Assembly (NCBI RefSeq): GCF_014133895.1
Contig: NC_050729.1
Span: 496,001 to 560,000 of the forward strand
DNA from: Torulaspora globosa
Lineage: Eukaryota > Ascomycota > Saccharomycetes > Saccharomycetales > Saccharomycetaceae
Direction of reading: 5' to 3'
DNA: 64,000 bases
Part shown: positions 1 to 11,578 of the stretch, in pieces
Layout: each line of letters opens with the position of its first letter
Position numbering within the stretch: the stretch's first letter is position 1
Notes under the pieces: generated by a model
Database searches by the model: none
Seen by the model: the letters and a program-made list of their open reading frames with translations, nothing else
Told to the model about the DNA's origin: nothing
Made by a program: the position numbers and the translations under genes

Positions 1-619
1 TACCAAACGACCACAATGCCAGCATGTTCATACCGAGGTGCCAGAACTCTTGATGCGAAAATGCACTTCCCACCAAGGACCATTTGCTGTAAATGTGATC
101 TTTCTCAAGTAGCATATATCTCTGTAAGAATCTCCAGTACTTGGGCAGTTGCCACAAGCCAAACACAGCAGCATTGATCCCCAGAAGCCCATAAACCAGG
201 TGCGATGGGTTGTGTCTAAAGTAAGTGAACGGCGGAATGTACTGGAAGACGTAGGGAGATAGGAAGAAAACACCACCCATCACTGAGAGTCCAATTATTG
301 TCAATTGCCCGATGCTATTCTTTCTGCCGCCTTGATTGCCCTGATATATCTGAAATCGATTCAATCTGGCGTAACGCTCGCCAGCACTCCGACCAAATGC
401 ATCGCCCCATCTTGCTTTGACCTGTCCATTCTGTGAGAAGAATCTTGTAGCTGTATTCGGAATCGATATTTTACTCAGCTTTTGAACTCCAGCCAACAAC
501 GTCCTCGATCCCAGTATGGAGGCCCTTAGAGGTTTGCTTTGGATATGTATTGAATTGCTCAAGAAGAACTGTTTTCCACATGATGAAGTAAATGAACTGC
601 TAGCAGTGAACCTAAACAT
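1..619 (-). CDS. PCP1: PCP1, mitochondrial rhomboid protease (partial, N-terminal part)
   Basis: An open frame runs from an ATG at 617-619 off the left edge, giving 206 residues without a stop. The translation has a basic, Ser-rich mitochondrial presequence, then the segment YARLNRFQ, a first hydrophobic stretch (GQLTIIGLSVMGGVF), the conserved PPFTYFR and the start of the rhomboid core ending in HLGMNMLALWSFG, which matches yeast Pcp1. The family is an inner-membrane serine protease that processes Mgm1 and Ccp1; the catalytic Ser and His lie beyond the edge. It stands downstream of MDR1 on the same strand, the same order as YGR100W-YGR101W in S. cerevisiae, which supports the call. An ACGCGT (MCB-like) hexamer lies at 790-795 upstream; its role is unknown. 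Confidence 0.95.
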   Translation of the reverse strand, partial: MFRFTASSSFTSSCGKQFFLSNSIHIQSKPLRASILGSRTLLAGVQKLSKISIPNTATRFFSQNGQVKARWGDAFGRSAGERYARLNRFQIYQGNQGGRKNSIGQLTIIGLSVMGGVFFLSPYVFQYIPPFTYFRHNPSHLVYGLLGINAAVFGLWQLPKYWRFLQRYMLLEKDHIYSKWSLVGSAFSHQEFWHLGMNMLALWSFG

Positions 620-1010
620 CCTTTCCAACACCGGTAGGTCTGAGATTGGCACTTAACCTCTTCTCGAGCAATGGATTAAGTAGCTTTAGTTGCTTAAGAA
701 GTAAGCACCGTGGATCTTATTACACGTCGAAAAAAGATAGCTATCAAAGATCTCTAACAGAACCTCTAGCTAGCCCTAATCGAGCGCTGACGCGTCTCGA
801 TATCATCAACTAGTTACTAGAGATACCATCTATTCTCAATTGAGAGCTTAGAGGCCTGTAATCGGTCAAGAACTTCTTGTCAAGCTAGCTACGTTCTACG
901 AGTGACAAAGTTATGCTTTTGTAAATGCATCTACCCAAAAATTTCTACCCAATTCGTATCCGAAGAGAACGACAGTCTACTGCCAAGTGTATGCTGATCG
1001 TTCTCATATC
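620..1010. other. intergenic region between MDR1 3' end and PCP1 start
   Basis: These 391 bases hold the PCP1 promoter and the MDR1 terminator. The only motif seen is one ACGCGT at 790-795. No tRNA, snoRNA or small ORF of merit was found. Confidence 0.5.
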
Positions 1011-3842
1011 TTAGGTCTCGAATTCGATGAGATCCTTTTGTTCAGCTGCCGGGCTGGATGAAAGAGGCAACATAGTCATTGGTTGCTCAACTTTGCGGTC
1101 GCCAACTTCCATTTCACCGAGCCATGCATTGTTGAGTAACTCTTCGTGTTCGCTGGCGTGGTAAGAGTTCAAGTCTTCAAGGTCTTCCGACTTGTCCTCT
1201 TTATCAACAAGGCCTGGAGCCGTGGAAGTCATGCTGCTTTCGACGGAACTCCTGGTGGCAGCAGAATCCACCCGCCGGCGGACTTGTTCAGCGACTCTTC
1301 TTCCATCAGCAATAATATTGTCAAACATATTTCTCAATGCATTACTCTTTGCGTCGGACAGATTAATGCGATGATCAACGTGTATGGAATGTCTAAAGGT
1401 TACAGCGAAAAAGAGCTCGTAGGTTTCATCAGCCAAGATAATCATTCTGAATGTTGCCAGATCTATAACTGTCGGATGGGTAGGATCCAAGGCAGCGTTG
1501 GCTCGTATTGACTCTTGCTTCTTCTGCTTTGTGGATTCTGACGACTCATCATCAGATAGATCGATTAGATTGATCTCTTCAGCAATGTCTAAAGGCTGGG
1601 CGTACTCGAAAGCTCTTTGCAGGAAACAGCTAGCCGCCTTCAAGTACCGTTCAGTTTGCTCGGACTTGTATTTTTCTTCATCGATGGTTACACCTGAAGG
1701 GAGCTTCAGCTGATCTATCGTCATAGAGGCTTTATTCTCCTTCACTATCTTTTCTGCGATGTCATCCTCAATAGATTTTTTAGTCAAAAGATCAACGAGC
1801 GTGCTAGATTTCCACGGCTCGGTCAAAAACAGCAAGCCCTCTGATATCTTAAGCACTTCTTCACGTTGCAACTGACCATCTCCATCCTCATCATACAGAG
1901 AGAAGAAGTAATTCACCGACTCGAGTAAATCTCGCGACAGCAGCTTGTCTAGCCCAGAGACAACATCATTCAATGTTAGTTCGCCTATTTTGCTCGAGTC
2001 CCAGCTCTTAAATAGCCTTCTTAGAAAGTCTTTCTTCTGTTCCCGGAAGCTAGAATCGTCTTCAGCGTTACCTGATTTGCACCAATCACATATTTTACCC
2101 ATAAATTGAACAAAAATTTCGAAGTTCATGTTTGAAGAGCCAGTCCCCATACTGATCTTATGACTCTCTATGCTTTGATAGAATATATCATAGATGTTCG
2201 ACAACTGTTCTTCGGACAGATTAAACGTCCTTGGCATGTGACGAAGTTGGGTACGTTTGACAAAGGTCTCGATGTTCTGTAGAATCCCTTTCTGGTGCCT
2301 GCTTCTTTCTTGAGCAACTAAAGACTCCTCTATAACGCTGAATTCCTTAAAAGCAGTCACTAACAACTCCTGAAACTTCGTTATTTGCCTGTATCTGATA
2401 TCGCTGGATTCCAGATGAGCACTATGATTTAGAGTTTGGAAATAGTTCTTCAGTATGGCGATAAACATTCCGTCATCCTCGGTTTGCAAGAGATCATCAC
2501 CATTTACCTTCAAAACGGCCAAGGCGACCTGAAACAACGTTTTTGAGCCATTCATGAAGAAGATATCCATGATTCTGAATGCATATTCTAGTGGCATCGA
2601 AGTAAAGAATAGAGATAAAAACCAGGGTAATGAGACAACGGAAAGTTGGATATCGTGCTCCACAATGTGCTTCCAAAGTGCGGGCATTTTCTCTTCAACG
2701 AGAGATTCGAAAACTTTCTGGTCCAATAGAGTCCCATACATTGTCTTCGAATAGTAGCCGGGGACAAATGTTTCACATAAAGTTGAAAGACACCAAAATG
2801 CCTGTTCTTCCGTCATGAAGATAAGCAATCCAGCGACAACGATATTCATTGCTTGACAATATCCTACATCAGGGTTCTTCCACGAATAGGCAGTGAGGAC
2901 ATTCCTTAGCCGCTCGATACCTTTTTCTGTCTGGTAAGCCGAATATTCCGGTAAAGATCTTTTCAGATCTTTTTCGATCTCTTCGACTGCCTGAGAAACC
3001 CTACCTGCGTTTTCTTTCAAGACAGATTGGTACACTCCAGGGTTGGCTTGCCTCATGTACATGGAGCCGGAGCAAAGCTCCCAGATCTCGCCCCTCATCC
3101 TGTTAGGTAAACCAATTCTTATCAATTTTTGAAACTCATGATTCTTAACTATGGCCAGGTTCTCTCCATTCTCCTTGAAATAATTGAACCACAATCTCAA
3201 CCTCGCCTTTTCCTTCTCTAACGTGGGATTTCCAGGAAATTTGAAGATCTGGCCTAACCCAGCACCTGGGCCCGCTATTTCTTTCGTTCCTAGAAGGTTC
3301 TTCCTAAGAAGAAACTCTGAGTAGCAGGTCGACAGGAATTTGGGCAATTCCTTAGCGTTTGGTATATTTTCTCTCAATCTGTGCTTCAAGTGATCACAAA
3401 ATTGCTCTGACCTGTAGCGTAGTCCTATAAACTGGATGAGCATTTGTGATCCAGAGTATAACGTCACGATCAGAGAAAATGCATAAGCAGAAGATGGCGC
3501 TCTTTCAACACGTTTAACCGTAGACAAATTCACTATCATCACACAGGAGGATCTGTCAAAGGCATCCCGGAAGACCAAATAATGCGGTGTCAGGAAAAGT
3601 CTTCCGGAGTAGACGTAAGCCATTGCTTGTTCCCCAACCACCTCCTGTTTCTTCTGGCTCTTTGCAGCACCAAATGCACTAATAAAGGACACATCTGCGT
3701 TTGTATCATCTATGATATGCTCTTCTGCTGGAAGTCTGTATTCTAACCTAAACTTCTCATCTCTTGTTAAGGATGAAGTGAAATGCTCTGCCAGGATGTC
3801 ACGAAACGATGCCTTCTGGCGAATGCTATCGAAAAAAGACAT
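1011..3842 (-). CDS. MDR1: MDR1 (GYP2), GRAM/TBC-domain Rab GTPase-activating protein
   Basis: The product has 943 residues, against about 950 for S. cerevisiae Mdr1/Gyp2. The N-terminal part (about residues 75-160) looks like a GRAM domain ([14 protein letters not shown]). A TBC domain begins near residue 245 ([11 protein letters not shown]), with the arginine-finger region [11 protein letters not shown] near 290 and the glutamine-finger region DVGYCQAMN near 328. A canonical EF-hand loop ([12 protein letters not shown]) follows near residue 650, with an acidic, Ser-rich tail. The family activates GTP hydrolysis by Ypt6-type and other Ypt GTPases in Golgi/endosome traffic. The start ATG at 3840-3842 begins [17 protein letters not shown]. 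It neighbours PCP1 as in S. cerevisiae. Confidence 0.95.
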   Translation of the reverse strand: MSFFDSIRQKASFRDILAEHFTSSLTRDEKFRLEYRLPAEEHIIDDTNADVSFISAFGAAKSQKKQEVVGEQAMAYVYSGRLFLTPHYLVFRDAFDRSSCVMIVNLSTVKRVERAPSSAYAFSLIVTLYSGSQMLIQFIGLRYRSEQFCDHLKHRLRENIPNAKELPKFLSTCYSEFLLRKNLLGTKEIAGPGAGLGQIFKFPGNPTLEKEKARLRLWFNYFKENGENLAIVKNHEFQKLIRIGLPNRMRGEIWELCSGSMYMRQANPGVYQSVLKENAGRVSQAVEEIEKDLKRSLPEYSAYQTEKGIERLRNVLTAYSWKNPDVGYCQAMNIVVAGLLIFMTEEQAFWCLSTLCETFVPGYYSKTMYGTLLDQKVFESLVEEKMPALWKHIVEHDIQLSVVSLPWFLSLFFTSMPLEYAFRIMDIFFMNGSKTLFQVALAVLKVNGDDLLQTEDDGMFIAILKNYFQTLNHSAHLESSDIRYRQITKFQELLVTAFKEFSVIEESLVAQERSRHQKGILQNIETFVKRTQLRHMPRTFNLSEEQLSNIYDIFYQSIESHKISMGTGSSNMNFEIFVQFMGKICDWCKSGNAEDDSSFREQKKDFLRRLFKSWDSSKIGELTLNDVVSGLDKLLSRDLLESVNYFFSLYDEDGDGQLQREEVLKISEGLLFLTEPWKSSTLVDLLTKKSIEDDIAEKIVKENKASMTIDQLKLPSGVTIDEEKYKSEQTERYLKAASCFLQRAFEYAQPLDIAEEINLIDLSDDESSESTKQKKQESIRANAALDPTHPTVIDLATFRMIILADETYELFFAVTFRHSIHVDHRINLSDAKSNALRNMFDNIIADGRRVAEQVRRRVDSAATRSSVESSMTSTAPGLVDKEDKSEDLEDLNSYHASEHEELLNNAWLGEMEVGDRKVEQPMTMLPLSSSPAAEQKDLIEFET

Positions 3843-4141
3843 CTCCCGAAGTCCTTAACTGATCTTAGTATCCATTGGCTTTTGTTCAAATTACAATTCT
3901 AGGAAAGAAGCGTATTCTTCTCCCGAGATCGAACTCGGATCGTTACTTGAATACGATAACAATCTTGAAGGCTATGGGACTCGTAGAAAGGCCAATAAAG
4001 CCATCCGAAGTAGTTCTCAGCTGTCATTATTCTCTATTACTTATATAATACATGCAAATGCCATCATATACACAAGAATCATCAAGAAGAGTAGCTGTAC
4101 TTCTGGTACAGCGGAAAGAGATGCAGCGAGCCGGTGGGTGC

Positions 4142-7100
4142 TCACTGACCATCTGGCTGTGGAAAGAAGGGTTGAACATCTTCATCGGCCTCGTCTGAGG
4201 ATGAGGCGATAGTCCTGGAACCCGCGGCCGAGATCAATGAGTAGGATGAGCGTATTTTGTGGAGAGAATTCGTTGCGCTGTTGGAGCCGCTTGATTCCCA
4301 CTTCAGTAAGTTGGAAATGTCCATCGAGGCTTTTAATTTGTTCTCTTTCTTGTGAGGAACAAGCTTATTACCGATTATGTGCCCCAGGTGCTGAACCACT
4401 ACTTTAGTGATGTCTCGTCTCAAAGCAGCAAATAATTCATCTCTTGACCACAATTTTTGGTGGTATTCGAGATTGGGAACCCTGACGATTAAGTTATTAA
4501 CGTCGGTGAGAACGTGGTGAGCGCCTTTGTAGCAAACAGACATGACAGCCTTTTTTATGAGAACGGACTTTACGTTGAAGTAAGTACCCGATCTTTTCAC
4601 CATTTCATTAATGTTCTCGTCTGGTTGATTCAAGATCGAAGTGGTCAAATTAGGCTTCCTTTTCTTGATCGTCGTCGCACCAGTTGATTGGACGCTTGTC
4701 AAGTCCCAGGAATCGAGACCTTCAGACAATGATTTGCCCGAGTTGATGCTGCTGTTTGACTCTGAGCGACTCATACTGCTGGAATTTAGGCCCAAAGCGA
4801 TCGCAGGCTGTTTTGGGAGCGTCCCATGACCTCTTGTCGATGCTTCTGGCTTCTCTTGCTTTGGGAATAAGTAGTTCATTATCTTGCCGGATGTCAGATG
4901 ATCCATCTTGAAGACAATGGGCTGCAAAGAAACAACCATTTCCTTCAATTCCGAGATTCCTCCCACAGGCGGCCCCAAATTCCAGAATATTTCGATCATT
5001 GGAAGTTTAGGATTATAAAGTGAATGGCTTTCGTAGGGCGACAAAAGCTCTAGGTAGACTGGAGATTCTTGCTGATTGAAGCACTGCAAAGAGGATATCG
5101 CGACTATGTTACTGTTAGAGCCATCTGCCGCTTGCGATCGAACGAAATTAGAAGGGCCCAATCCGATTGTGATGAATGGCTTCTTATTATCGTCATATAA
5201 CTCCCAGATAAGCTCGCCCGTGCCCACCTGCCAATGGACTTTCCTTTGCGTTGATTTACCACCACTGACCATCCGGTCATAGTTCTTCTTTATAGCCGTC
5301 ATCAAAATTGACAACTCGAGCATTGTTGCCTGTATCTCAAAAGTAAGTTCTTGCTCAGTTTGACGGAACAAAACATTATCGTGGACTTTCAAAAACTCCC
5401 GAGTGTAATATAGTTCCTTAACTCTACGTTGCAAATCTGTTACAACCGTGGCATCGAGTTTCTCTAGGTTATTTCTCACTTCATCAGCCAGTAGTACTTT
5501 AGCCAACTTCTCTACCTTCTCATCGAAAGAGGAGCTCAAAGATAAGAGATCTCGAGTAATATTATAAACCGAGCAATATTGCTGGGAGGTTGATGTGATG
5601 ATGAGACCAGGAAAGCCTATCCGAAATCTGGCATCATGATGAAAGCCCGGTATCTCCTTGTCGCTGAAAAACAGCGGATTTGGTGCTGTATACATGAGGA
5701 CCATTGATCTTCTTCTCAAAAAGATATCCTTTTCCAACAGTGAGCCATCGTAACAGATCTCCAATGGCAGCCACGGGGGCCATAGGTGAAACCCTTCATG
5801 CGCACCATAGCCGTTCCTCTGGAAGCCGTATCCACCAGCAGATAAGATATCCTCTTTGTACAAAGTAAAGAGCTGTATATCCTTGGATACAGCACAATAT
5901 CTCGTTTCCACTATAGTGTTAACATCCATCGGCACACGTTTACCCGATTTCCCAATCACTTGTTGAATATCTATAATGCCCATTTCTATGTCCCTTGCAG
6001 CCAGAATAACTGCAGTATCTGGTTCAACGTCAGACATAAATTGTAACTGCGGAGAAATTAGTCTAATCAAATAGCTGTCAACAAAATCGAAATCATCACT
6101 TGGTACTTGCCTAATCAGTTTGTCAAATTGATTAGCAAACTCGGAACTAAATAGTAGATCATCATTCTTTAAAGTTTCATACTCATCAAGGGACGTCTTT
6201 GCGTCGGCCAGAGTTGTATTAAGCAATTCCCTCAAGATTGCAATCGATTTGTGGGTCAAAAAGAACTGCATCGATTTTCTTTCAAAAGAACTGGAGGCGT
6301 ATTCTAAAAGATGATGCCTTATCAATTTGTTAATCTTGAACTGGATATTATGGACAATGAAGCGGTTGTCGTATGTCGAATCTTCCTGCAAAGTTGATGC
6401 TCTTCTCATAGATCTGAAGGATTGAATGGTCTTTGCACGAAATAGTGAGGGGCGGGTTTCAAGGCTTTCAAGCTCTGAAGATTCTACGTCCTCGTTCGGC
6501 AGAGAGCTTTCACATCCATCAAACGAATAAATGCTTGGAACATTCTCAGAAAGCTTCAAATCGCCAAGGATCGAATGAACAATATGAAGTCGGTACTTGA
6601 GATTGTGGAGCCGGCCGCTGATCTCGTTGTTCACAGCCCCCGATGTACCACCAGCAGATTTCATTTCTCCGATCACTTCCTTCACTTTCTTGATGTCTTC
6701 CTCAATTTCCACGGCTCTTTGTCGCGCAAGCCTTTCTTGGGTACGCTCTGGATGATTCTTTCCAATCATACAATTATGGGATTCTTCATCTCCAAATGGA
6801 TTGGGCACTACATAGCCATCATCATTGATTTTCCTGAAGTAAGAGATTCGAGGGGAATACAAAAGAGGAAGTGCTTCTAGCTTTAGAGGAAGTGATGATT
6901 TTAGGGAAACCTGGTCAAGGTCGACATAATCCTCGAAGTCATACCACTCCGACTCCTTCAGCTGCGAAATATCCGCCAGCGAAATTGGCATTGCGTCATT
7001 GCTACGATGCTGAATACCAAGCCGTAAAGCGACCATCTCTTCAACATCCGACTGATCAAAACTCGTGGAGAGTATTCTAACATCCGATTCAGAACAGTCA

Positions 7101-10100
7101 ATTTCTCCAGATGACATCTTGAATTTCCAAACTGGTTTTGACTTATTCAGTTTCTCGTCCGTGTGTGTCAGCTTCACCCGCTTTTGATGAAGATCCATCC
7201 TTAATGAGCCAACTTTGCCTTTAAGTCCAGTGAACGATATATTACTGCTATCACTCAAATCAGTGTAATGCCTGTATACATGAGTAAAAGTTAAAGGCTC
7301 AAGGTGTAGCTGATATTTGATGGTGAAAAGAGATCTCCCGAATTTGGTTGCATTCTGCACTAGATCAGTAAATAACGGACCCTGCCTGATCGGTCCTGAC
7401 GTATAGGTATGAAACAAATTCCACCATTTTAGGAAATGCGATATTGTGTAGGGTGCCAAATAGAGGTTGTTGGCAGAATTTTTAGCTGAAGAGTAGACGC
7501 CGATCGACATATGAATAAAATCGCTTCGAAACCCGGAATAAGAATCATGATTTCTGATATCGGATACAAATTTGGGATTGACCAGTTTTATGTCATAGTG
7601 CGGCCTCGATGGGGCAGACCTTTCCTGCTGCCCAGCTTTATGAATATCGCCTTGTTCGAACAACAGCCCCAATTTCCATATAACATGTCCTTCTAATTTC
7701 ATCAGAATCTTGTCAAATTTGTTACTTGCCGTGAAATCTCGAACCGCAAGCTGAAACTTCTTGGATTCAATTTTCAGAAACTCTTTAGGGTCCTCAGAGC
7801 CATGTATCTGAATAACAGTACCGTTTGACCAACAGAAAGAAAGACCAGCCCCATCATCAGCAATCTTGTAAGGATTATGAGAACCTTTAATGTTCAAGTG
7901 GAACTCACTATTTGGGGAAAATCGGTACGTCCACTTTCCGTGGACAAGGTATCTGAACTTATCCCAAAACCCCAATTTCCTTGAAGGATCATCTTGCGGC
8001 CTTGTCAAGTAGTCAAACCATAACATTAAGGATGAGTACCCAGGCTGTAGCGATTTGCCCCAAGTTATTGATGCTGGTGTCGAAGAAGCCACTGTCGTCT
8101 CAATTTTAAAAAAGGTTTTGATTGAATTGAGAGTCCGTATTATATGTGACCCATAAATCGAATTTGCTTCTCTGGAACGTTCTTCAGAGGCTGACGGAAC
8201 GAAAGGACAATAGACAGTTCTTAGCGAGACATCTTCAGGCATTTTTTCACCAAACACAACATCCCCCGTTGTGTGAGTGTTGGGAAACGAAACAGCTGGG
8301 ATGGGATAGTCTCGCAATCTCAGTTCCCAGAGATCAGTCCGAACATCAATTCCCATTGGTATTAACAATGTGTAGGCCCTATCCTTCGGGACACCTTTAC
8401 CGTATTTGTGAATGAAGGCAGCGTAGTCAGTCAATTGAAAGGATGGAGGTTTAAGTGTGATATTCAAATTTTTTATGACGAGAGTCCCCACAGCGCTTGT
8501 TTTCTGAGCAGAGTAGAAGTAGTGTTCTTTTCCAAGATGTCTTTGCTTGATGATATGGTAAGGCATACCATGAAAAGCCAACTTTGCCTTACGATATCTT
8601 GCAATCCATGAAGTAGAAAAGTTCTCTAACAGTTCTTGATAGGCTTTTTCAAAGGGATCGGTATTGGTTTGGTTTACAACAGGTGAGACAGATCGCCTTG
8701 AAAAGGGGAAGACGGTTCTATCAGGTATTTCTCTGAACTTGCTCTTTTGGTCCTCAAACTCTCGCAGTTTCTCAATTCTTTCTCTCTGTTCAAGAACACC
8801 AACCTTCAGAATCAGCCCCAGTTCTTGTTCAAATGGATCTTCCTCAACATTTACCAGAACTTCGTCAATGGCCAGATTGATAGTGGGAAGTGAGACGGCC
8901 TGCTGCTCAGAGGGGTACAGCCTCCGAAATGTATTCAAATGAGAGAAGGCCAGTCGAATCTGCTTAAAGGCCTTGATCATGGTTATCAGATTGTCAAGCA
9001 CCATGTAAATGCTAAAATGATATTCTGTGTGGAGACGCATAGATGCCGCTTTCAACCTGACGCTTTTCGTTAGGTTCAGCTCGTGAACATCAAATTCCAG
9101 AAGCTTGATTTTCAATAGGCAGACCTGAACTGGTAGCTGTTTAACGTAAACGGACTGGACAAATGCAGAGATTGCAGCAAAACATAACTTTTCATCGCTT
9201 TTGTACCGAATGTCAGATAATAAAAGAAAAAGTGGTGTGCTTTGCGGTAGTTTAATATCAACGAACATACTGTCAATACCGACAGTCAGATGGGATCTAA
9301 TTTCTTCGCTTGATTTAGCGTCATTAACAGGGTTAAGATGAATAAACGAGAAATACCTTAGAAGCACACTTCTTAGAAAAAATACTAACCAGATTAAATT
9401 CACATCAAGTGATAGGCGAAGATTTGGAAGCTGTATTCTTGTTTCGCATCCAGAGATGCTCACTTCTAGTTTCCGCAAGGTCAGGATGTTGTCGGAAACG
9501 CTTTCTCCGTTTTCATTGTCCATCATACGCACTAAATCGGCAGTTACGATCTTAAAAACACATTCATCTGGAGTCGCAGTAATGAAAGACTCATGCAGAA
9601 CCAGAATCATACCGCGCGGCACGTTTGTCAGGTTCTTTTCTGGATCCGCAGCTTTAGGGTCCAAAGCACTGGAAAGGTATCCGGCAGCAAGCAGGGAACA
9701 CGAGAGATCTTTTAACCTAAGTTTAGCAGACCATCCCACGCCTGGTTTTTCGCTTTCCTTGTGTGCTTTTGGCCTGCGACCTGTACTTGAAACCTGACGG
9801 CCTTGATCTTCTTGAAAAATGGACACGATGCTAGAAATGGCGGAGTGCAATTTCTTTATTACGTCTAAATTGTCCAAACTTAGCGCACAGTGGCGCAAGG
9901 TGCTATGTATACCAATCTTTGGATCGACCGATTCATTGAGAAATGTATCACATCTTTCAAAACCAAAAATGGGGATCGATTGAACAGCTTCTTCATGCGA
10001 GCTCGGAAGCTTCAAAAAAACTAAGCTAGTCCCGACTACTTTAATATAGTTCGAAAGTTGCTCGCTGAATGGATCTCTCTCGATGAAAGAGAGCTCAGGA

Positions 10101-11578
10101 CGTAGTGACGCTTCATTGTAATTTAAAACAGAAGGCCAGCCAACGCTTTTGTTCTTCCGATACAGGAATGCATGAATATTGTACACTTTGAAGGTCAAAC
10201 TTTCGTCATTTGAAAGCTTTAAGGTTGTGCTAAAGTTGGCCATGATGAGTTGAAAAATGAAGCTCGGTAATAAGTCGATAGCATTGTGTAAAAACATCGG
10301 CAGATTTGGGTTGAACGACCTAGATTCGTCCAATCTGTCCGTTTGGACCATTTTCTGCCAATCTCTGATGAATGCAAGGCCCTGGAGGAGTTGTTCAATC
10401 GAAGCCACGACAGAGGGATTAATAATGTTCATGTTGTGGGCAACTTTGGCTCTAGCTAGAGGTAACCCTTCCAAAAGCAATGAAAGAATATCCGTTGTGA
10501 GAACGTTGTTAATAAGTGGGATTCTTACGGCTGATTCATCATTCACATAAACAACCACCGAGTTGGCCGATATAGAGAACTCGTGATCCTTTAGCATCAG
10601 CTTGTTAGATGGAAAGAACTCCAAATTGACACCATAGCTGAAAATGTTCACGCACTCTAGATAAATCTGTGCACTGGAAATCTTGATGTGGATAAAATGA
10701 TCGAACGATAAAGTAAGGTTCTCAATTTTCATGTCGAAGATCTTTAGACTCCTCAGCAGAGCCCGATATTTTGCGAGTGTGTGTTGCAGAGTCTTTTCAA
10801 AATGCTGGATGGAACCTCCACAGCTTGTGTCTTTTCGATCCTTTGCAACCTCTGATCTTTGTGAGTGTCGTAGGACATCAGATATGTGCACATGCAGCCC
10901 ACTGGCCCTAAAGTAAGAAGACCAATTCCGTAAAACAAATTCCACCTTGCCCGACTCCTTCAAGCTTCTCTGTGACAACTGGCCTTTCAACTGGTAACCT
11001 ATATGGTGCACAGAATCACCATCAGTGACATTAGTGATGGCATGCATAAAGATCTCGGCCCTCAACTCATTGTTGAACAGCTTTGTGATCGCCATGGAGC
11101 CCAGGTCCATCTTAATGAGCGAACCATCGGGCAGTGACACCAGAACGCTGTGCAAATAACAATATAATGGGAATATCCATCTGAGAAACCAAAGGATCCG
11201 TCTGCTAACCAGAACTTTCAAATGATCTGAACCCAGCAATTCACCTCCGAACGTTTGCGTACTCGACGATCTCGAATCATTCGGCAGCGAGTTGTGTAAC
11301 AGTAGTATCTCGACATCGCTGAATGTTATTATCCCTTTCTTACCAAACTTAAAAGTTATCTTACCGACTTTCAGCTTGAAAGATGACGTCGAAATCTTGA
11401 GATTCCTCACGGAAGTTCCAAAAAAATTGACAGAAAAGTCCTGTACAGGGCATTGTGTTCGTGATAGTATCTGTGACACTACTGCATTGATAAGCCACTG
11501 GATTAAAAATGTGCCAAAAAACAGTAATATGACAACCTTCAATGCTTCTTTAACTTTCCATATCGTTTCCAATATCAT
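4142..11578 (-). CDS. FMP27: Fmp27/Ypr117w family bridge-like lipid transfer protein (Hobbit/BLTP2 type)
   Basis: This is the largest gene in the window, with 2478 residues from the ATG at 11576-11578. The open frame extends ten codons further up to a GTG, which yeast would not use. An N-terminal hydrophobic segment (about residues 15-38, VVILLFFGTFLIQWLINAVV) would anchor the protein in the ER. The remainder is a long beta-rich chain without enzyme motifs, with DPFE and DWELRLRDYP segments and a Ser-rich C-terminus. S. cerevisiae Ypr117w (2489 aa) and Fmp27 (2628 aa) are duplicate copies of this gene, and the single copy here is close to Ypr117w in length. Known family members form hydrophobic groove tubes at ER-plasma membrane contacts for bulk lipid flow. 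FMP27 is one of two equivalent S. cerevisiae names. Confidence 0.85.
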   Translation of the reverse strand: MILETIWKVKEALKVVILLFFGTFLIQWLINAVVSQILSRTQCPVQDFSVNFFGTSVRNLKISTSSFKLKVGKITFKFGKKGIITFSDVEILLLHNSLPNDSRSSSTQTFGGELLGSDHLKVLVSRRILWFLRWIFPLYCYLHSVLVSLPDGSLIKMDLGSMAITKLFNNELRAEIFMHAITNVTDGDSVHHIGYQLKGQLSQRSLKESGKVEFVLRNWSSYFRASGLHVHISDVLRHSQRSEVAKDRKDTSCGGSIQHFEKTLQHTLAKYRALLRSLKIFDMKIENLTLSFDHFIHIKISSAQIYLECVNIFSYGVNLEFFPSNKLMLKDHEFSISANSVVVYVNDESAVRIPLINNVLTTDILSLLLEGLPLARAKVAHNMNIINPSVVASIEQLLQGLAFIRDWQKMVQTDRLDESRSFNPNLPMFLHNAIDLLPSFIFQLIMANFSTTLKLSNDESLTFKVYNIHAFLYRKNKSVGWPSVLNYNEASLRPELSFIERDPFSEQLSNYIKVVGTSLVFLKLPSSHEEAVQSIPIFGFERCDTFLNESVDPKIGIHSTLRHCALSLDNLDVIKKLHSAISSIVSIFQEDQGRQVSSTGRRPKAHKESEKPGVGWSAKLRLKDLSCSLLAAGYLSSALDPKAADPEKNLTNVPRGMILVLHESFITATPDECVFKIVTADLVRMMDNENGESVSDNILTLRKLEVSISGCETRIQLPNLRLSLDVNLIWLVFFLRSVLLRYFSFIHLNPVNDAKSSEEIRSHLTVGIDSMFVDIKLPQSTPLFLLLSDIRYKSDEKLCFAAISAFVQSVYVKQLPVQVCLLKIKLLEFDVHELNLTKSVRLKAASMRLHTEYHFSIYMVLDNLITMIKAFKQIRLAFSHLNTFRRLYPSEQQAVSLPTINLAIDEVLVNVEEDPFEQELGLILKVGVLEQRERIEKLREFEDQKSKFREIPDRTVFPFSRRSVSPVVNQTNTDPFEKAYQELLENFSTSWIARYRKAKLAFHGMPYHIIKQRHLGKEHYFYSAQKTSAVGTLVIKNLNITLKPPSFQLTDYAAFIHKYGKGVPKDRAYTLLIPMGIDVRTDLWELRLRDYPIPAVSFPNTHTTGDVVFGEKMPEDVSLRTVYCPFVPSASEERSREANSIYGSHIIRTLNSIKTFFKIETTVASSTPASITWGKSLQPGYSSLMLWFDYLTRPQDDPSRKLGFWDKFRYLVHGKWTYRFSPNSEFHLNIKGSHNPYKIADDGAGLSFCWSNGTVIQIHGSEDPKEFLKIESKKFQLAVRDFTASNKFDKILMKLEGHVIWKLGLLFEQGDIHKAGQQERSAPSRPHYDIKLVNPKFVSDIRNHDSYSGFRSDFIHMSIGVYSSAKNSANNLYLAPYTISHFLKWWNLFHTYTSGPIRQGPLFTDLVQNATKFGRSLFTIKYQLHLEPLTFTHVYRHYTDLSDSSNISFTGLKGKVGSLRMDLHQKRVKLTHTDEKLNKSKPVWKFKMSSGEIDCSESDVRILSTSFDQSDVEEMVALRLGIQHRSNDAMPISLADISQLKESEWYDFEDYVDLDQVSLKSSLPLKLEALPLLYSPRISYFRKINDDGYVVPNPFGDEESHNCMIGKNHPERTQERLARQRAVEIEEDIKKVKEVIGEMKSAGGTSGAVNNEISGRLHNLKYRLHIVHSILGDLKLSENVPSIYSFDGCESSLPNEDVESSELESLETRPSLFRAKTIQSFRSMRRASTLQEDSTYDNRFIVHNIQFKINKLIRHHLLEYASSSFERKSMQFFLTHKSIAILRELLNTTLADAKTSLDEYETLKNDDLLFSSEFANQFDKLIRQVPSDDFDFVDSYLIRLISPQLQFMSDVEPDTAVILAARDIEMGIIDIQQVIGKSGKRVPMDVNTIVETRYCAVSKDIQLFTLYKEDILSAGGYGFQRNGYGAHEGFHLWPPWLPLEICYDGSLLEKDIFLRRRSMVLMYTAPNPLFFSDKEIPGFHHDARFRIGFPGLIITSTSQQYCSVYNITRDLLSLSSSFDEKVEKLAKVLLADEVRNNLEKLDATVVTDLQRRVKELYYTREFLKVHDNVLFRQTEQELTFEIQATMLELSILMTAIKKNYDRMVSGGKSTQRKVHWQVGTGELIWELYDDNKKPFITIGLGPSNFVRSQAADGSNSNIVAISSLQCFNQQESPVYLELLSPYESHSLYNPKLPMIEIFWNLGPPVGGISELKEMVVSLQPIVFKMDHLTSGKIMNYLFPKQEKPEASTRGHGTLPKQPAIALGLNSSSMSRSESNSSINSGKSLSEGLDSWDLTSVQSTGATTIKKRKPNLTTSILNQPDENINEMVKRSGTYFNVKSVLIKKAVMSVCYKGAHHVLTDVNNLIVRVPNLEYHQKLWSRDELFAALRRDITKVVVQHLGHIIGNKLVPHKKENKLKASMDISNLLKWESSGSNSATNSLHKIRSSYSLISAAGSRTIASSSDEADEDVQPFFPQPDGQ

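Noticed and set aside
3923..3938. T-arm-like sequence on the minus strand (CCGAG, ATCGAA loop, CTCGG) resembling a tRNA B box
   Set aside because: The loop has six bases in place of seven, there is no A box in the expected upstream range and no acceptor stem can be formed.
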